Assembly (NCBI RefSeq): GCF_003576645.1
Contig: NC_044918.1
Coordinates: forward strand, 26,440,754 to 26,504,753
Direction of reading: 5' to 3'
Length of the DNA stretch: 64,000 nucleotides
Source of the DNA: Ipomoea triloba
Taxonomy: Eukaryota > Streptophyta > Magnoliopsida > Solanales > Convolvulaceae
The notes beneath the pieces are model-generated. The model was not told the origin of the DNA and ran no database searches. It saw nothing but the letters and a program-made list of their open reading frames with translations. Shown here in pieces: positions 1 to 11,337 of the stretch. The position numbers and the translations under genes are program-made. The first letter of the stretch is position 1. Each line of letters starts with the position of its first letter.

Positions 1-1533
1 ATTACACCAATCCTGATCGCTCGCTATACCAACAATATTGCAGGAACCTAATAATCACCATAGTGTAAAAAATAGTTTGCAAGGTTTAAGATAAATCACT
101 GTGTATATAAAAAGAATACAAACATCGTTCAACGTTATTTAAAAAGTTCTTCAACAAAAATCCACAAATACTTAGACCAAAAAAACAATAGTCGTCAAAA
201 ATAAATTCAAACATCTTTCAACACAACTTAAAAACTGTTTCATCAAAATTCAAAAAGTAGTCCACCAAATAACCCAAAACCTTCTGCAATTTCAAGGTTT
301 CTCGAACTTCACAATAGATTTGGCATTCTTCCCCAAATTTGATGGAAATGAATCATCCAAGGTATGCTTAACGTTGTAGTTGGAAGATCTAGATTCAATA
401 ATATCAATTTCAACATTTTTTTGGGTTGTTCATTTACTTGTGTGATGACATCACCACCAGAACATAATTCATTTTTTAAAAAAACAATAAGTGTATGTAA
501 TTTTTTTTGTCTAATATTTACGAAGTTAAAAGAATAAAATATAAAAATAGTTTATTAGACCACAATAATATATGAGAAGAGAAATTATTGCAACATTGTA
601 TAATTGACTAATGACACCAAGATAAAAGTACACACCTCAGGAGCATCGTACAATTCACTAATGGTGCGGATATTCAGTGTCCCATTGTTTATCTCATATG
701 CTATTGTTGACGATGCTATTGTTAATGTACTAAGTGAAACCTTTGGTGTAGGATTCACTTCCAACCTTATAATGAAATTTAAGATTTTAGAAATTATTTA
801 CAAAACTATAAATATTGTTAAATATTCAAATTTAGTAATAGTTAATGTTTGAAATAAAAAAAAATACGTACAATTAATAATTTGAAATTATGAATTTGTT
901 GATAGCTATTATCCATCACAAGCTTAGTAGCACTAAATGTATTAGTAATTGAAACCTCACTTAAGCATCACAAGTCAAGATAAATTTTGATATTTACCAT
1001 TATACATCTTTGCACGACACATCTATATCTATATCTATATATTAAAATAGAAGTGTTGCTTTCTCGCCCATCCTATAAAAATACTTCTGTTTTGAAATTT
1101 GAAATTACAATCATTTTTTACCTAATTAAATAATAACAAAAATGTTATATATGTTAATTTAATTTATAGTAATGATTACCTAAAATATTTTTATATCATG
1201 AATCATGGTCTACTTTTTTAAGGTACACTAAACTAATACTTAGTATATTTTTTTTCAACTTAAGTTCAGTTTTTTATATACAAATAAAATTAATATAAAA
1301 AATATATCATTAAAAAGTTCTAATTAAAAACTTTAAATAACACCTATATTGATATTTTTATTTTAATCTATTAAATTAACATAGAATTATATTAAATGAA
1401 CCTTAATTACGTACGACAATTGAAATAATTCTTTTTCAAACTTTTCATGGGCATAAAACTAAACTTCGGTTCAAAACAAAGCAAAAATAAAATCTCATTG
1501 TTATTTGTAATTCTATTTTCCATTATTATATTG

Positions 1534-1536
<3 letters not shown>
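1..1536. other. AT-rich intergenic DNA, no gene seen
   Basis: I see no coding region with family resemblance. The short open frame at 604-852 has no start context, no recognisable domain and the composition of its surroundings. Around 1038 an AT-rich terminus-like string (tctatatattaaaatagaag) resembles ends of AT-rich plant repeats, but no partner end could be fixed. Confidence 0.6.

Positions 1537-1587
<51 letters not shown>
1537..1587. repeat. (TA)n microsatellite
   Basis: About 25 uninterrupted AT dinucleotides are read directly. The TIR element downstream lies between two other TA runs, so TA tracts are a recurrent feature here. Confidence 0.95.
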
Positions 1588-1589
<2 letters not shown>

Positions 1590-1866
1590 CTTTCCTTTTT
1601 AAAGTCATTAAATAATAATATTATAGTTTAATGAAAATATAATTTATAAAAAAGAAAAATATATATTCTATTAAAGTTTAAAAAATTCTAAATCAAAATA
1701 GATATGTCAAATTTAATTTATTCTAATAAGATAAAATTGAAATTTTCTATTCAATTTTTTTTATTATAGATATTTTTAATTTCATTTGTTTTATTTTTTG
1801 AATTTTAATTAAAATTGTTAAAATTAAAATAATTTAATTTGATTCGAGTATATATATATATATATA

Positions 1867-2666
1867 GGATCGCGTTCAGGTGCGTACTGGCCGCCCAGGA
1901 GAGAACTGCGGACGAATCACAGCGCGCCACGTGTCTGGAATGTAGTTGCACATAACGTTATAACTAGGTGCATGTAATGTTATAACTAGGTGCACCCAGG
2001 TGCATAAATGTTAACAAGGTAAATTACTTGCACCTGCAAGTGAAAATAGGTGCATACGTGTAAGTAAAATGTATTACAAGTGCAAGTAAATTGTACAATG
2101 AGCATCAATACTAAGTGCACCTAATGTTATAACTAGGTGCACTTAATGTTATAACTAGGTGCACATAGGTTGCAACCAAGTGCATAAATATTAACAAAGT
2201 AAATTACTTGCACAAGTGCAAGTAAAATGTATTGCAGATGCAAGTAAAATGTATTACAGGTGCAAGTGAATTGTACAATGAGCATCAATACTAAGCGCAC
2301 CTAATGTTATAACTAGGTGCAACCTATGTTAAAACTAGGTGCACCTAGGTTGCACCCAGGTGCATGAATATTAACAAGGTAAATTACTTGCATTTGTAAG
2401 TGAAAATATTTGCGAAAATAGGTGTATGAATATTAACAAGGTAAATTACTCGCACTTGTAAGTGAAAATAGGTGCGAAAATAGGTGCACTTGTAAGTGAA
2501 ACTAGGTGCACTTTTAAGTGAAACTAGGTGCACCAAAGTTCCAGTTATTTACGAAAATACCACCGCGTCATTTTTTTAAAATTGCATCTGATTCATTGAT
2601 CTGGACACGTGGACGGTGTGGAGCGTTCTCATTTCCTACCTGGGCGAGAGTTCGCACGAGAGTGCA

Positions 2667-2670
<4 letters not shown>
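1867..2670. mobile_element. Non-autonomous TIR element inserted in a TA microsatellite
   Basis: The 5' end begins GGATCGCGTTCAGGTGCG and the reverse complement of the 3' end begins GGGTTGCACTCTCGTGCG. The similarity continues for about 75 bp: GCCCAGG near position 30 and CCACGTGTC near position 65 occur in both arms. Both sides are TA dinucleotide runs, as for the rice Micron class that targets (TA)n. There is no transposase. The interior is a GC-richer minisatellite unlike the surrounding AT-rich DNA. Superfamily is not assigned, because a TSD cannot be told from the TA tract. Confidence 0.7.
1940..2532. repeat. Internal minisatellite of the TIR element
   Basis: Imperfect repeats built from short modules: AACTAGGTGCAC, CTAATGTTATAACTAGGTGC, AAGGTAAATTACTTGCAC and GCAAGTAAAATGTATTAC recur many times. 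Three large blocks of roughly 160 bp can be followed, after which the modules shorten. No open frame of note. Confidence 0.85.
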
Positions 2671-2732
<62 letters not shown>

Positions 2733-2762
2733 TGTATATTTATTTATTTATTTATTTATTTA
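2671..2762. repeat. Compound microsatellite (TA)n-(TATG)n-(TTTA)n
   Basis: Directly read: a TA run, then about eight TATG units, then about six TTTA units. It forms the right flank of the TIR element, so the tract was probably a TA microsatellite split by the insertion. Confidence 0.95.
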
Positions 2763-3745
2763 AATTACTTTAACTGAAATAATTTTTTAATCTTTCCATG
2801 CACATATTGGGAAACTTTATTACAAAGTAAAAATTAAAATATATCAAGTAGAATCTCATTGCTATCTGTTTCCAGGCAACACTAAACATGTTAATTTTTT
2901 AATCTTTCCATGCACATTTTGTATATATTGCTAAAAAGAGAAAATAATAACTATAATACATATATACATATTTAATTATTGTTGCATGTCAAAAGTTCAC
3001 CAAAAAAAAATTGTTGCATGTCAATTTGTTTACTCCATCTAACTTTTAAAAGTAACTATATAATATTATTACTACTATATATAAATTTCTTCCTACATAA
3101 ATGATGTTGGTTTTCAAAGTTTAAAAATGTGAAAGATAAAATATATCATTATTATGATTTTAACATTATACTAATAAAAAATATAAGTATTATTGCATTA
3201 ATTTAAAATTTTTGTGCTACAAATGTTGTAAACAGATTTTATAAAATACCATAAATCCTAAAAAATTACAAATCTAAAATAATAGTTATTATTTAAATAT
3301 TATGAGCACAAAACAAATTAATTTACGTTAATAACATAACTGAAGAAAAACTAACATAAAAATGAACTAATTGAACTAACTTACATTTGCGGAGTTTGAA
3401 AAAAAAATAATGTTATTGGGTAAATGTCTCACATCACATTTAAATATAATGGTTATTAAATTAATTGAAATTTTCATATTTAAGAATGATGCATCATCTC
3501 GAGATCTATCAATTTAAAATGAAGAATAATAAGAGATAATAGAACTAAAAGAAATAAAATTTCAATAAATTAGTTAAAAACATATCATAGATCTACAAAT
3601 ATTGAACCACAAAGTCTATTATGAACTTATTATTTAAATGATGATCTAGAGATGTTTTGATTGTGCTTTATTTATGGGTTGGAAAATATTTAGAAACAAA
3701 ACTAAATGGTTTCCAGACATCTATTACTGTTTATGATAACAAACA
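2763..3745. other. AT-rich intergenic DNA, nothing recognised
   Basis: No coding potential, RNA gene or terminal repeat was recognised in this stretch. Confidence 0.6.
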
Positions 3746-3754
3746 AAAGTTTAA

Positions 3755-3946
3755 GGCAAAAACTTGTGGGTGACCGTCTCATGGACTCAATCCGTGAGAC
3801 GGGTCATATCTTTAATTAACAAGGTCAAAGATCTGACCCATTAATCAACTATTTGATCCATTAATCAACTATTTGAACCATTAATCAAAGATCTGACCCG
3901 TCTTATGGATTGAGACTGGTAAGACGATTTCACACAAGTGTTACTC
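3755..3946. mobile_element. Small Mutator-like MITE
   Basis: The left end reads GGCAAAAACTTGTGGGTGACC. The right end, reverse complemented, reads GAGTAACACTTGTGTGAAAT. The arms stay similar through the GAGACGGGTCA-type motif. Flanks are AAAGTTTAA (3746-3754) and AAAGTTTGA (3947-3955), an 8/9 match to a 9-bp target duplication, the size typical of Mutator-like elements. A second, longer member of the family lies at 49615-50054. Confidence 0.7.
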
Positions 3947-3955
3947 AAAGTTTGA

Positions 3956-5160
3956 AATATTATCAAAGTAAATTCTAAAACAAAACTCAGATAGCAATGT
4001 AAAATTTTAAAATAAGAATGTTTTTTCATGCAAGGAAAAAAATTATATAATATTTATCAATATCTATATAATAAAAAAATTTATCAATTTCTATTTTCAT
4101 CCATTTATGTAGACATATATATTATATTTATAGTATTCTGTACAATATGAAAATATATACACATTTTGTTTATAGAATTGTGATTACTGGCGTAATTATA
4201 CACATTAATTACTACAATGATTACTTATTAAAAATTATTTTTAAATATATATAAACTCATACTCTTAATTAAAAATTCAAAAATATTTAAAAATTTGTCT
4301 AAATATGTAATATAGTTAGGGAGTACATTAATCCATATAAATTGTAATTATTATAAAAAATCTAACAAATCATGTTTAATTATTATTTTTTTAAATTTAA
4401 ATAATTTAAAAATTTTCAAAAGAAAAGTGTAATTAATTTTTTATAAAGTTTTTAAATAATTTTCAGTCAATTAGTAATATCCTTTTTATCTTTACTATTG
4501 TTTTAGGATCTTTTTATATTTTCAATCAATTAGTAATATCAGTTTTTGTTTTCCATTTTATCTTTACCATTGTTGGGCGTGAATTTCACAAAGAATAATT
4601 TTATTTTTATTAATAGTAGTATAGATAAGTATTCGAATTACTATTATTGGTGCAAATAATAATTAATAAATAATTTTTTCTTATAAAATTATGCAAAATT
4701 TGTTTCCATTATCTCACAATTATAATTGCTTAATTATTCTCAAAATTTCGTAAATAAAATTTTGTTACCAATTAAACTTTATTAATTTTTTTACTAATTA
4801 ATTAATAATATTAATTTGTGCGGGAAACTTGAAGTGAAGGATTTTACATTTATTAATAGTATTGATACGTGAATATAGAACCAGTATTACCAATTAATAG
4901 ATATTAGTTAATTTCTATTTTACATTTTCTTACCAAATAAGCTATATTAATTAGTTGACCAATAAAATATTTAATTAATTGATTACAAACGTTTGGGTGG
5001 GAAAATGAAATAGGAGGATTTTACTTTTATATATTAATTATAATTATTGATTATAATTCGTTAAATAGATCATTCTGCTAAAACTAAAATTGTAAGCTTC
5101 CAACGTATTCCTACCTCTATACTCTCTTATTTACACTGAATAGCAATGACTTCAACTCAC
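3956..5160. repeat. AT-rich degenerate repeats related to the 28.5-31 kb repeat
   Basis: Phrases such as 'accaattaatagatatta', 'cattttcttaccaa' and 'aggaggattttacttttat' recur here (for example around 4840-5030) and many times in 29.0-31.0 kb. No coding region was found. The shared phrases suggest degenerate copies of one AT-rich element family. Confidence 0.5.
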
Positions 5161-5612
5161 TCTTAGATTGTTGGTCATGAACTTCATCCTAGGCTCATAT
5201 GGAATAGCATCAAGTTTACAGAGGAAGATCTTAAGTCGAGGTATGATTAACACGTTTTATTTTGTTGATGAAGGAATTATTTTAATTTTATATTGTTGTT
5301 TATGAAAGTGTTGATGGGGATTTTTACGAATTGATTTTAATATTAGGTATAATTTTATACAGCTTCTTTATTTGTTACACAATTTTTTTTGGGTTGACTT
5401 TAATTCTTCTTTCTTTAGCGCTCACACAAGCATTCAATTGTCTCTGTTTTAATATCAAGATACCACAAATATTCTCCTTGACAATCATTCGCTGATAATG
5501 CATTTATAAGTATGAGTCATGTGGAACTTCTATGAACAGTTCCTAAATCCTGATCCAGAACATTCTATATGATTGTGTTCAAGTTAATTAATATTCTCCC
5601 TTGATGCAGAAC

Positions 5613-5885
5613 ATGTGGGTTGGGGTTGAAAATTACCACGTAATAGAGCTTGTGGGGGAGGGATCTTTTGCGGATGTCTACAAAGGGAGGCGAAAGTATA
5701 CAGGCCAGGTAATTTTTTTTTCCTTACTACAGTGTTATTGTTAGTTCACACTTTAGTTGTAAATTGGTTGTAGGTTTTTCTCAATTCACACACTGCTGAA
5801 AATGGGTGTTATTTTTTAGACTGTTGCAATGAAATTTATCCCTAAACACGGCAAAAGTGAGAATGATATTCACAACCTGAGGATG
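5613..5885 (+). pseudogene. TIO: Truncated 5' fragment of a FUSED/TWO-IN-ONE-type protein kinase gene
   Basis: Two exon-like blocks are visible. Block 1 (5613-5708) reads [19 protein letters not shown], then [13 protein letters not shown], and ends at a GT donor. Block 2 (5820-5884) follows an AG acceptor and reads TVAMKFIPKHGKSE, then NDIHNLR. This is the start of the plant FUSED-family kinase TIO (phragmoplast/cytokinesis): [14 protein letters not shown] is the glycine-rich loop and VAMK holds the ATP-binding lysine. The usual second loop glycine reads Ala here. Nothing of the catalytic loop or the long C-terminal region follows, so about 53 residues of a very long protein remain. An unrelated exon-like block (5164-5240, ending at a GT) lies upstream. 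Most likely a duplicated or captured fragment, not a working gene. Confidence 0.75.
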
Positions 5886-6489
5886 GTTTGAAGGCATATG
5901 GTGTTGTTATTCATAGTTTAATGTATATACACAATTTTTATTTTCTTCTTACAGTATTTATTTGTTTTTTTTGAGATGTATTGAAAAGTATTTTTACAAT
6001 ATTGTTTTCATGAATTTGTGATTAGCTTCTATTTTCCCAATCCTCAACTTCAATTTTTCTAAGAAATGTGATATTTTTAAAAGTGCAATTTTTACTTTCA
6101 ACCTTTAATTATTGTGGCATGATTACTTTTAGTCTATAGTTGTACTTTAAAAAAAAAGTCACATGCATAACATCCTTGATTTTTATTTTTCTCACAATAA
6201 TTCAACTATAAGAGTTTATAAGAGAATGAAAGGAATTACATGTTAGGACAAGATACTTGAATAAAAAAATTACATGTTTTTTTGTGGGCGATAATATTAC
6301 GATTAGGTTGTCTCTCTATTGTCCAAATTGTATCCGATTGGTTTGTAGCCTCAATTTAAAATCTATTCTTATTAAGATGACCACCACCACCAGCACCACC
6401 ACCACTTATTAATACTCCGTAACAATAATAATAACAATAATAATCCAAAGCTCTTAATATAATTTCCTAAACTAATTTTCATAATATTA
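5886..6489. other. Intergenic DNA, no gene seen
   Basis: AT-rich. It contains a CAC-rich microsatellite (about 6378-6404) close to where the copia fragment is cut off. Nothing else was recognised. Confidence 0.55.
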
Positions 6490-7466
6490 ATAATTAACTT
6501 ATCGACGGCTTCGTCTTTGCTCTTCAGCAAATACACATAGCAGTACCGAGTGTTATCGTCGATAAACATGATAAAATATTTATTACCACCGCGTGATTGT
6601 ATTGATCTAAAATCACATACATCACTATGAACCAACTCAAGTGGTTCCGTATTCCTTTCAACCGATTTAAAAGGAATTCTCGTTTGTTTTACCTCGACAC
6701 AAATTTCACATTTGTGCTTATCATTGATTTGAAATTCAGGAATATGGTCCAAGTTAATTAATCTACGAATAGACTTAAAATTAATGTGACCCAGTCCACC
6801 ATGCCATAAACATGAAGACTCAAGTAAGTAGGCTGAACCAATAACACTATTGATTGCAGTTATTACATTGAGCTTAAAAAACTCATCTCGTACATAACCC
6901 TTCCCTACATATATTCCTGATTTCGACAAAACAACCTTGTTTGACTCAAACACTAATCGAAAGCCATTCTTGTTCAATAATGAACCAGAAACTAAGTTCT
7001 TTCGTAGCTCCGCTACGTACAAAATGTCGTTCAAAGTCAGATCTTTCCCAGAAGTCATTCTAAGAACAACTCTGCCCATGTCTTCCACAGCAGACTAAGC
7101 TGAGTTCCCCATCCATACCTTCCCACTATTAGTGGTCTCAAAGGTAGTAAACAACTCACGGTTGGAACACATATGTTGGGTCGCACCCGTATCAATGAAC
7201 CATTCCGTTTGGTTCAAACCAACATGGTTTACCTCGGTCACCATAGCCGAGTGGATGATTTCAGACTTATCTTGATTGACTTGCACCACGTTAGAATCAG
7301 AATCACAACTCTTCTTCTTGTGTGCTTTACAATCAGTCCACTTGTGGCCCATAATGCCACGATAGAAGCACTTTCCGTGGAATTGCTTCTCGTAGTTCCT
7401 GAAGTCCTTTCTGCCCAAAAGCAACAGATGGATACTAGGTTCTACTTGAAAGGCTTCATTCACCAC
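6490..7466 (-). pseudogene. Ty1/copia gag-protease-integrase fragment (3' part of the split element)
   Basis: Reading leftward, the end of gag is followed by a degenerate zinc knuckle (CFYRGIMGHKW, where the second Cys reads Arg). The protease motif WFIDTGATQHMCS comes next, then the GAG-pre-integrase block (CLWHGGLGHINF and CEICVEVKQ, giving the HHCC zinc site). The start of the integrase core follows (LVHSDVCDF, FIMFIDDNTRYCYVYLL). A TAG stop at 7095-7097 interrupts the frame just after the protease. Homology ends near 6490, before the later catalytic acidic residues; RT and RNase H are absent. The missing N-terminal half of gag lies at 18311-18816, beyond the gypsy insertion. Confidence 0.88.
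7462..7466. other. Left target-site duplication ACCAC of the gypsy element
   Basis: ACCAC directly precedes the left LTR and recurs at 18311-18315 directly after the right LTR. The two copies fall inside copia gag, whose similarity resumes on either side. Confidence 0.9.
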
Positions 7467-8236
7467 TATTAACAAGAAAAAGTGAAAAGTATATATATTT
7501 GAATTTCAAAGTGCGCGGGTACGGATCTCTATCTAGAAAATCCTCTGATTCTTCACTTGCTTTACTTGACTTTGAAACTTTAACTGAAGGGCCTCCGGAA
7601 TGCGGCTTTGTTCTTCAAAGAAGGGCTTTGTTGCTTGATCTTCGTTGAAGGGCTTCCGGACTCAAATGGCTTGATCTTCAGTTCGCTTTAACTTAGCTTT
7701 AACTTAGCTTGAACACTTGAATATTTGGTCTTCAATCAACTTTAGCTTGGCTTGATTTCTTCAATTCAGAGCTTCTTCAGGTTCTTCAATCCCTCAAGTG
7801 TGTGTTTTTTAGAATGAATGAAGGACTCTATTTATAGGGAAGAATAAGAGAGACTTTCGATGGGCTTCAAAGTCTTCAATATTATCCTTATATTATTTAG
7901 GATAATATGAATATTTATCTAGAATGTATCTAGCCACCATTGCATCCAAATTCATAATCTTATCACATATTCAAATTAAATAATTAATTTAAATATATGA
8001 ATATCTTATCACATACTTAAATTAAATAATTAATTCAAATATATAAATATCTCTTGCCGGGCCAGACATGGACCAGTCCACTAGCCATCAATTATATTCA
8101 ATTTGGGCCATTGGGCCAACTTAATTGGACAATTTAATTCATCCAAATAAATCAATAACTAGCCCAATTACATCAAAATGAAGCCCATAACATATGAATC
8201 AGTCCATTTGTCGGCTTCAAATTTTCTGTGTCTACA
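7467..8236 (-). repeat. 3' LTR of the Tat-like element
   Basis: Nearly identical to the right LTR. It ends TCTGTGTCTACA on the plus strand, that is TGTAGACACAG at its 5' end. The outer terminus reads TATTAACAAG where the other LTR has TGTTAACAAG, one change in the terminal dinucleotide. A TATA box for minus-strand transcription (TATAAATA) lies at 7829-7836. Confidence 0.93.
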
Positions 8237-8606
8237 AATTGCCCCATCGAAACTTGCTGTGACATGTTGCTTGATGTGTTTGGAGCGAGCAAGTCTCGAA
8301 ATTAACTTGTAAATCCAGGATTTAAACTTCAATTAAAATTTATATTTCCCGTGAACATATCAACATGGGAACATTATTTGAATTTCCAAGATAGTAGTTG
8401 ACTTCTACCAAAACTTTGTGCAGCAAGAATAAGAAACCCAATTAAACTGGGAATCTTGATTGATCTCTGAGCGATCTCATCCAAGCTTTAAATCCCATTC
8501 AACCTTTAAATCCTTCCTAATTCAGAATCTTAATTCAACCTTGAATTTAAATCCAAATCAAACTTTGAATCCCAATTTTACTCATGTTATGCTGCCAAGG
8601 AATACT

Positions 8607-8614
8607 TATAAATA
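8607..8614 (+). promoter_or_regulatory. TATA box of the antisense PMD gene
   Basis: TATAAATAGAG lies on the plus strand, 99 bp before a good splice donor (AAAG/GTAAAG at 8712/8713) and upstream of the PMD start codon. A start site near 8640 is inferred. It lies outside the LTR, so it is an internal promoter pointing against the element's own transcription. Confidence 0.55.
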
Positions 8615-8712
8615 GAGCATTCCGCATCACAATTTTCGCCGATCCAGTGAAACAACTAGACCCAGAGCATAGAAGAATCAAAAACTGCTTCGAGATCAAT
8701 CCTTGCACAAAG

Positions 8713-9330
8713 GTAAAGTTACTTCATTTTTTTCTTTCGGAATTTACAACCTTTTTTCTTGCTGGAAATTCGCTTCGCCCGAGGTGGGAAGTTACGGCGC
8801 TGCGAACTGCTTCTTGGTTTGGGAGACCATTGCGTGAATACATAGCCTTGGAGGCTTTATGACTTCTGACAACACCTCACCCACATCATTTTTATATTGC
8901 CTTGCTTTTAAAATCTTGTTTGCACTAAGCAAATTGTTGACATCAAGCACATGGGTTTGTCAGGGATGATTTAACTTCTTGAAAATTCCTTTTACCTTGA
9001 ATTTCCTTTGCTTTGATTTCTTACTGTATAGGGCACACGTACATATATAACATATACTGGTACACATATAATATAATATGAATATATGCATCATATATAT
9101 ATATATACGGTAGTGTACGTCCGTAGCCCATGATCTCATAACTTTGAATCACGACACATGCATACATAATCGCTCAAAGTGTATACGATTACTATTTATG
9201 CATATGTATTTGCCTTCACACTGCTTTGCTCAATAATGTACGCACATAATGTGTCACTTAACCCATTATACTTACATTCTAGCTTCTTTTAATGGTTGAC
9301 AAACTTGTTCTCGTACTGTAGCACTTTCAG
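8713..9330 (+). other. Leader intron of the antisense PMD gene
   Basis: Donor AAAG/GTAAAG and acceptor GCACTTTCAG/AAAC are read directly. The PMD start codon (9335-9337) lies 4 bp after the acceptor. The intervening 618 bp is AT-rich with no conserved coding frame, as expected of an intron. Transcript evidence is lacking. Confidence 0.5.
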
Positions 9331-9724
9331 AAACATGGATTTTCAAGATCATACTCATCCCAACGGTCAGAGGAGTCTCATACTAACGAATAATAGGGAC
9401 GAACACACGGTTATATTGGTCGTTGACTCGCCTTTAGTACAACACCCCTTGCCAAGACTAGCAGTGTCATACCGCGAAAGCAATTGGACACCCGAATACG
9501 ATGTTCCTCCCTCTCAAGTTTGGACTCTGCAACCTGGTCTACTCCATGAATCCTTCGCAGACACATTCCCATCGTTAGGAAAACGCATACTTGACGGTGA
9601 AGTTTCTTGGAGCAAGCACCTAAATTTTGACGGTGAGTTTTCTTTCACCAAAGGCTACTAGGAATGGGCTGAGGACATACTCAGCCACTATGGCAAAGTG
9701 CTTAGGAAAGGGTCCATTTATGAT

Positions 9725-9812
9725 GCTGTGTATGCATCATTATTTACATATGATCGCAACATGAGCATGCTGTGTATGCATCATTATTTATATATGATCG
9801 CAACACGAGCAT
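9725..9812 (+). repeat. 44-bp tandem duplication inside the PMD coding region
   Basis: Two copies (9725-9768 and 9769-9812) differ at two or three bases. The core 'gctgtgtatgcatcatta' is duplicated. Since 44 is not a multiple of three, the duplication shifts the frame. The copies have already diverged, so it is not very recent. Confidence 0.9.
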
Positions 9813-11258
9813 CATCCAGGCCTTTTGCGAAGCATGGTGCCCACTAACGAATACTCTAGTGACATCACAAGGCGAAGTGACTATCTCACTTCGGGACTTG
9901 CACATTCTTGGTGGATTGCCCCTACTTGGCGAAGCGTACGATGAACGCATTCCCACTGCTTTGGAGCTAAACCGGTCTCACAACAGTACACACTTTTACA
10001 AGAGTTGCTCATACCTACTTGCTGCTTTCCACCACTTGAGTAATCAAGAAGTTGACTCCCCTCATGTTTGCGCCTCTCAATGGATCAAATTTTGGTGTCG
10101 AAAATCACAGAGATACCAAGCTCCCCCAGCTCGTAAGGAAACAAAGGGCAGGAGATCTCGTCCAAAAGCTACGTACAACCCGAGTGGGATCATCGATGCT
10201 TTCGAAGGTTGGTCAAGTGTTAGCGATGCGCCCTTTGTGACACTTGGCATTCCACGAATCCAAGAGGAAGAGATTTACTTGGCAGCGTTCTTGCATGCTG
10301 GCTCTGTGTATTTGTGCTCCCAAGTACACCTTCAAATGCCATTCGCCCTGAGACCTTTAGAATGGCTTGCATCATGGCTCAAGGACGTCGAGTATGCCTC
10401 ACAGTCCCTGTCCTTGCAAGCATTTATCATGGCCTAAACTTGATCTCACGAGCTATTTCCCCTGGTTTCATTAAATCTACCTTTCCTTACCACTATTTGT
10501 ACAGGTGGCTATCAGCATATCTCAATACCCACTTCGAGGCTCCCAACCTTATGTCTCCGCGCCCAAGGATGGTTTCCTTTTTGGGAGAGGGTGGTGCAAG
10601 GTTTTATAGCGAAACTGACGCTCGTAAAAAGATCTTCAAGGGAGAATCCATCAATTGTCTTTACGCATCTCGTAACCATGATAGAGACTACATATTTCAT
10701 AACGATGGTAAAGGGATTGAGGAAGACTTGGAATACTTCTTATGCCTTCGCCCTTGCAGACTCATACTGCGTCAAGGGTAACAATGCATGGTTGAACCTT
10801 ACACGCCGCACCGATTCAGTAGGCAATTTGGATTTTATTAAGCTCATGCCACTGGTTGCCTTGCACTAGACAAACGTCGCATCTCACTTGATGAGGGATT
10901 AAAATAATGGCGTCAATATGCTCATACAGGGTCCCTATCAAAGGTGACATTTCCTACGAACCCGATAGCACCAAAGAGGCACCATTCTAGCACATACAGG
11001 ACTTGGCTTCGGCAGGTGAATGGCAGCTTACTTGAAGATCACATCTCGCAACTAATCACTCTTGGAAACCTATCCACATCCAAAATAGGAGAAGACAAAG
11101 ACGCCCCCAAGAAAGACAAAGAAGCCGAGCTGTCTCACGATCATTCTCTTAAAAGAAAATCAGTGACAGAAGATCATCTTGAGAAGAATTCGGATGAGAA
11201 CACCCTTAGCCACAAGGGTCGGCATTGGAAAAGGCCTAAACAAGACTCGTCAACAGAG

Positions 11259-11337
11259 GTTATAATCATTCTTCCTTTCTCGTAAATCACCCTTCTTACA
11301 AACATCTTCTAAATGTTGTTGTTTTCCTTTTGAACAG
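11259..11337 (+). other. 79-bp phase-0 intron of the PMD gene
   Basis: Donor ACAGAG/GTTATA and acceptor TTTTGAACAG/GTTGTA. Joining 315 coding bases upstream (from 10944) to the downstream exon keeps the frame (STE then VVIEHN), and the frame reaches the coiled-coil region without a stop. Confidence 0.7.

Noticed and set aside
604..852. Open frame of 82 codons in AT-rich DNA
   Set aside because: No ATG at its start, AT-driven composition, no similarity recognised and no gene structure around it.
2518..2763. 81-codon frame ending in a Tyr-Ile-Met-Val repeat
   Set aside because: It reads through the end of the TIR element into the microsatellite; the repeat peptide is a product of TA/TATG units.
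1038..5060. A Helitron spanning the left AT-rich region
   Set aside because: The 5'-like string at 1038 has no convincing 3' hairpin plus CTRR end, and no Rep/helicase is present.
9659..9661. Small intron explaining the first PMD stop
   Set aside because: A GT (9634) and AG (9661) flank it, but the interval is only about 28 bp, too short for a plant intron; an in-frame nonsense change is simpler.
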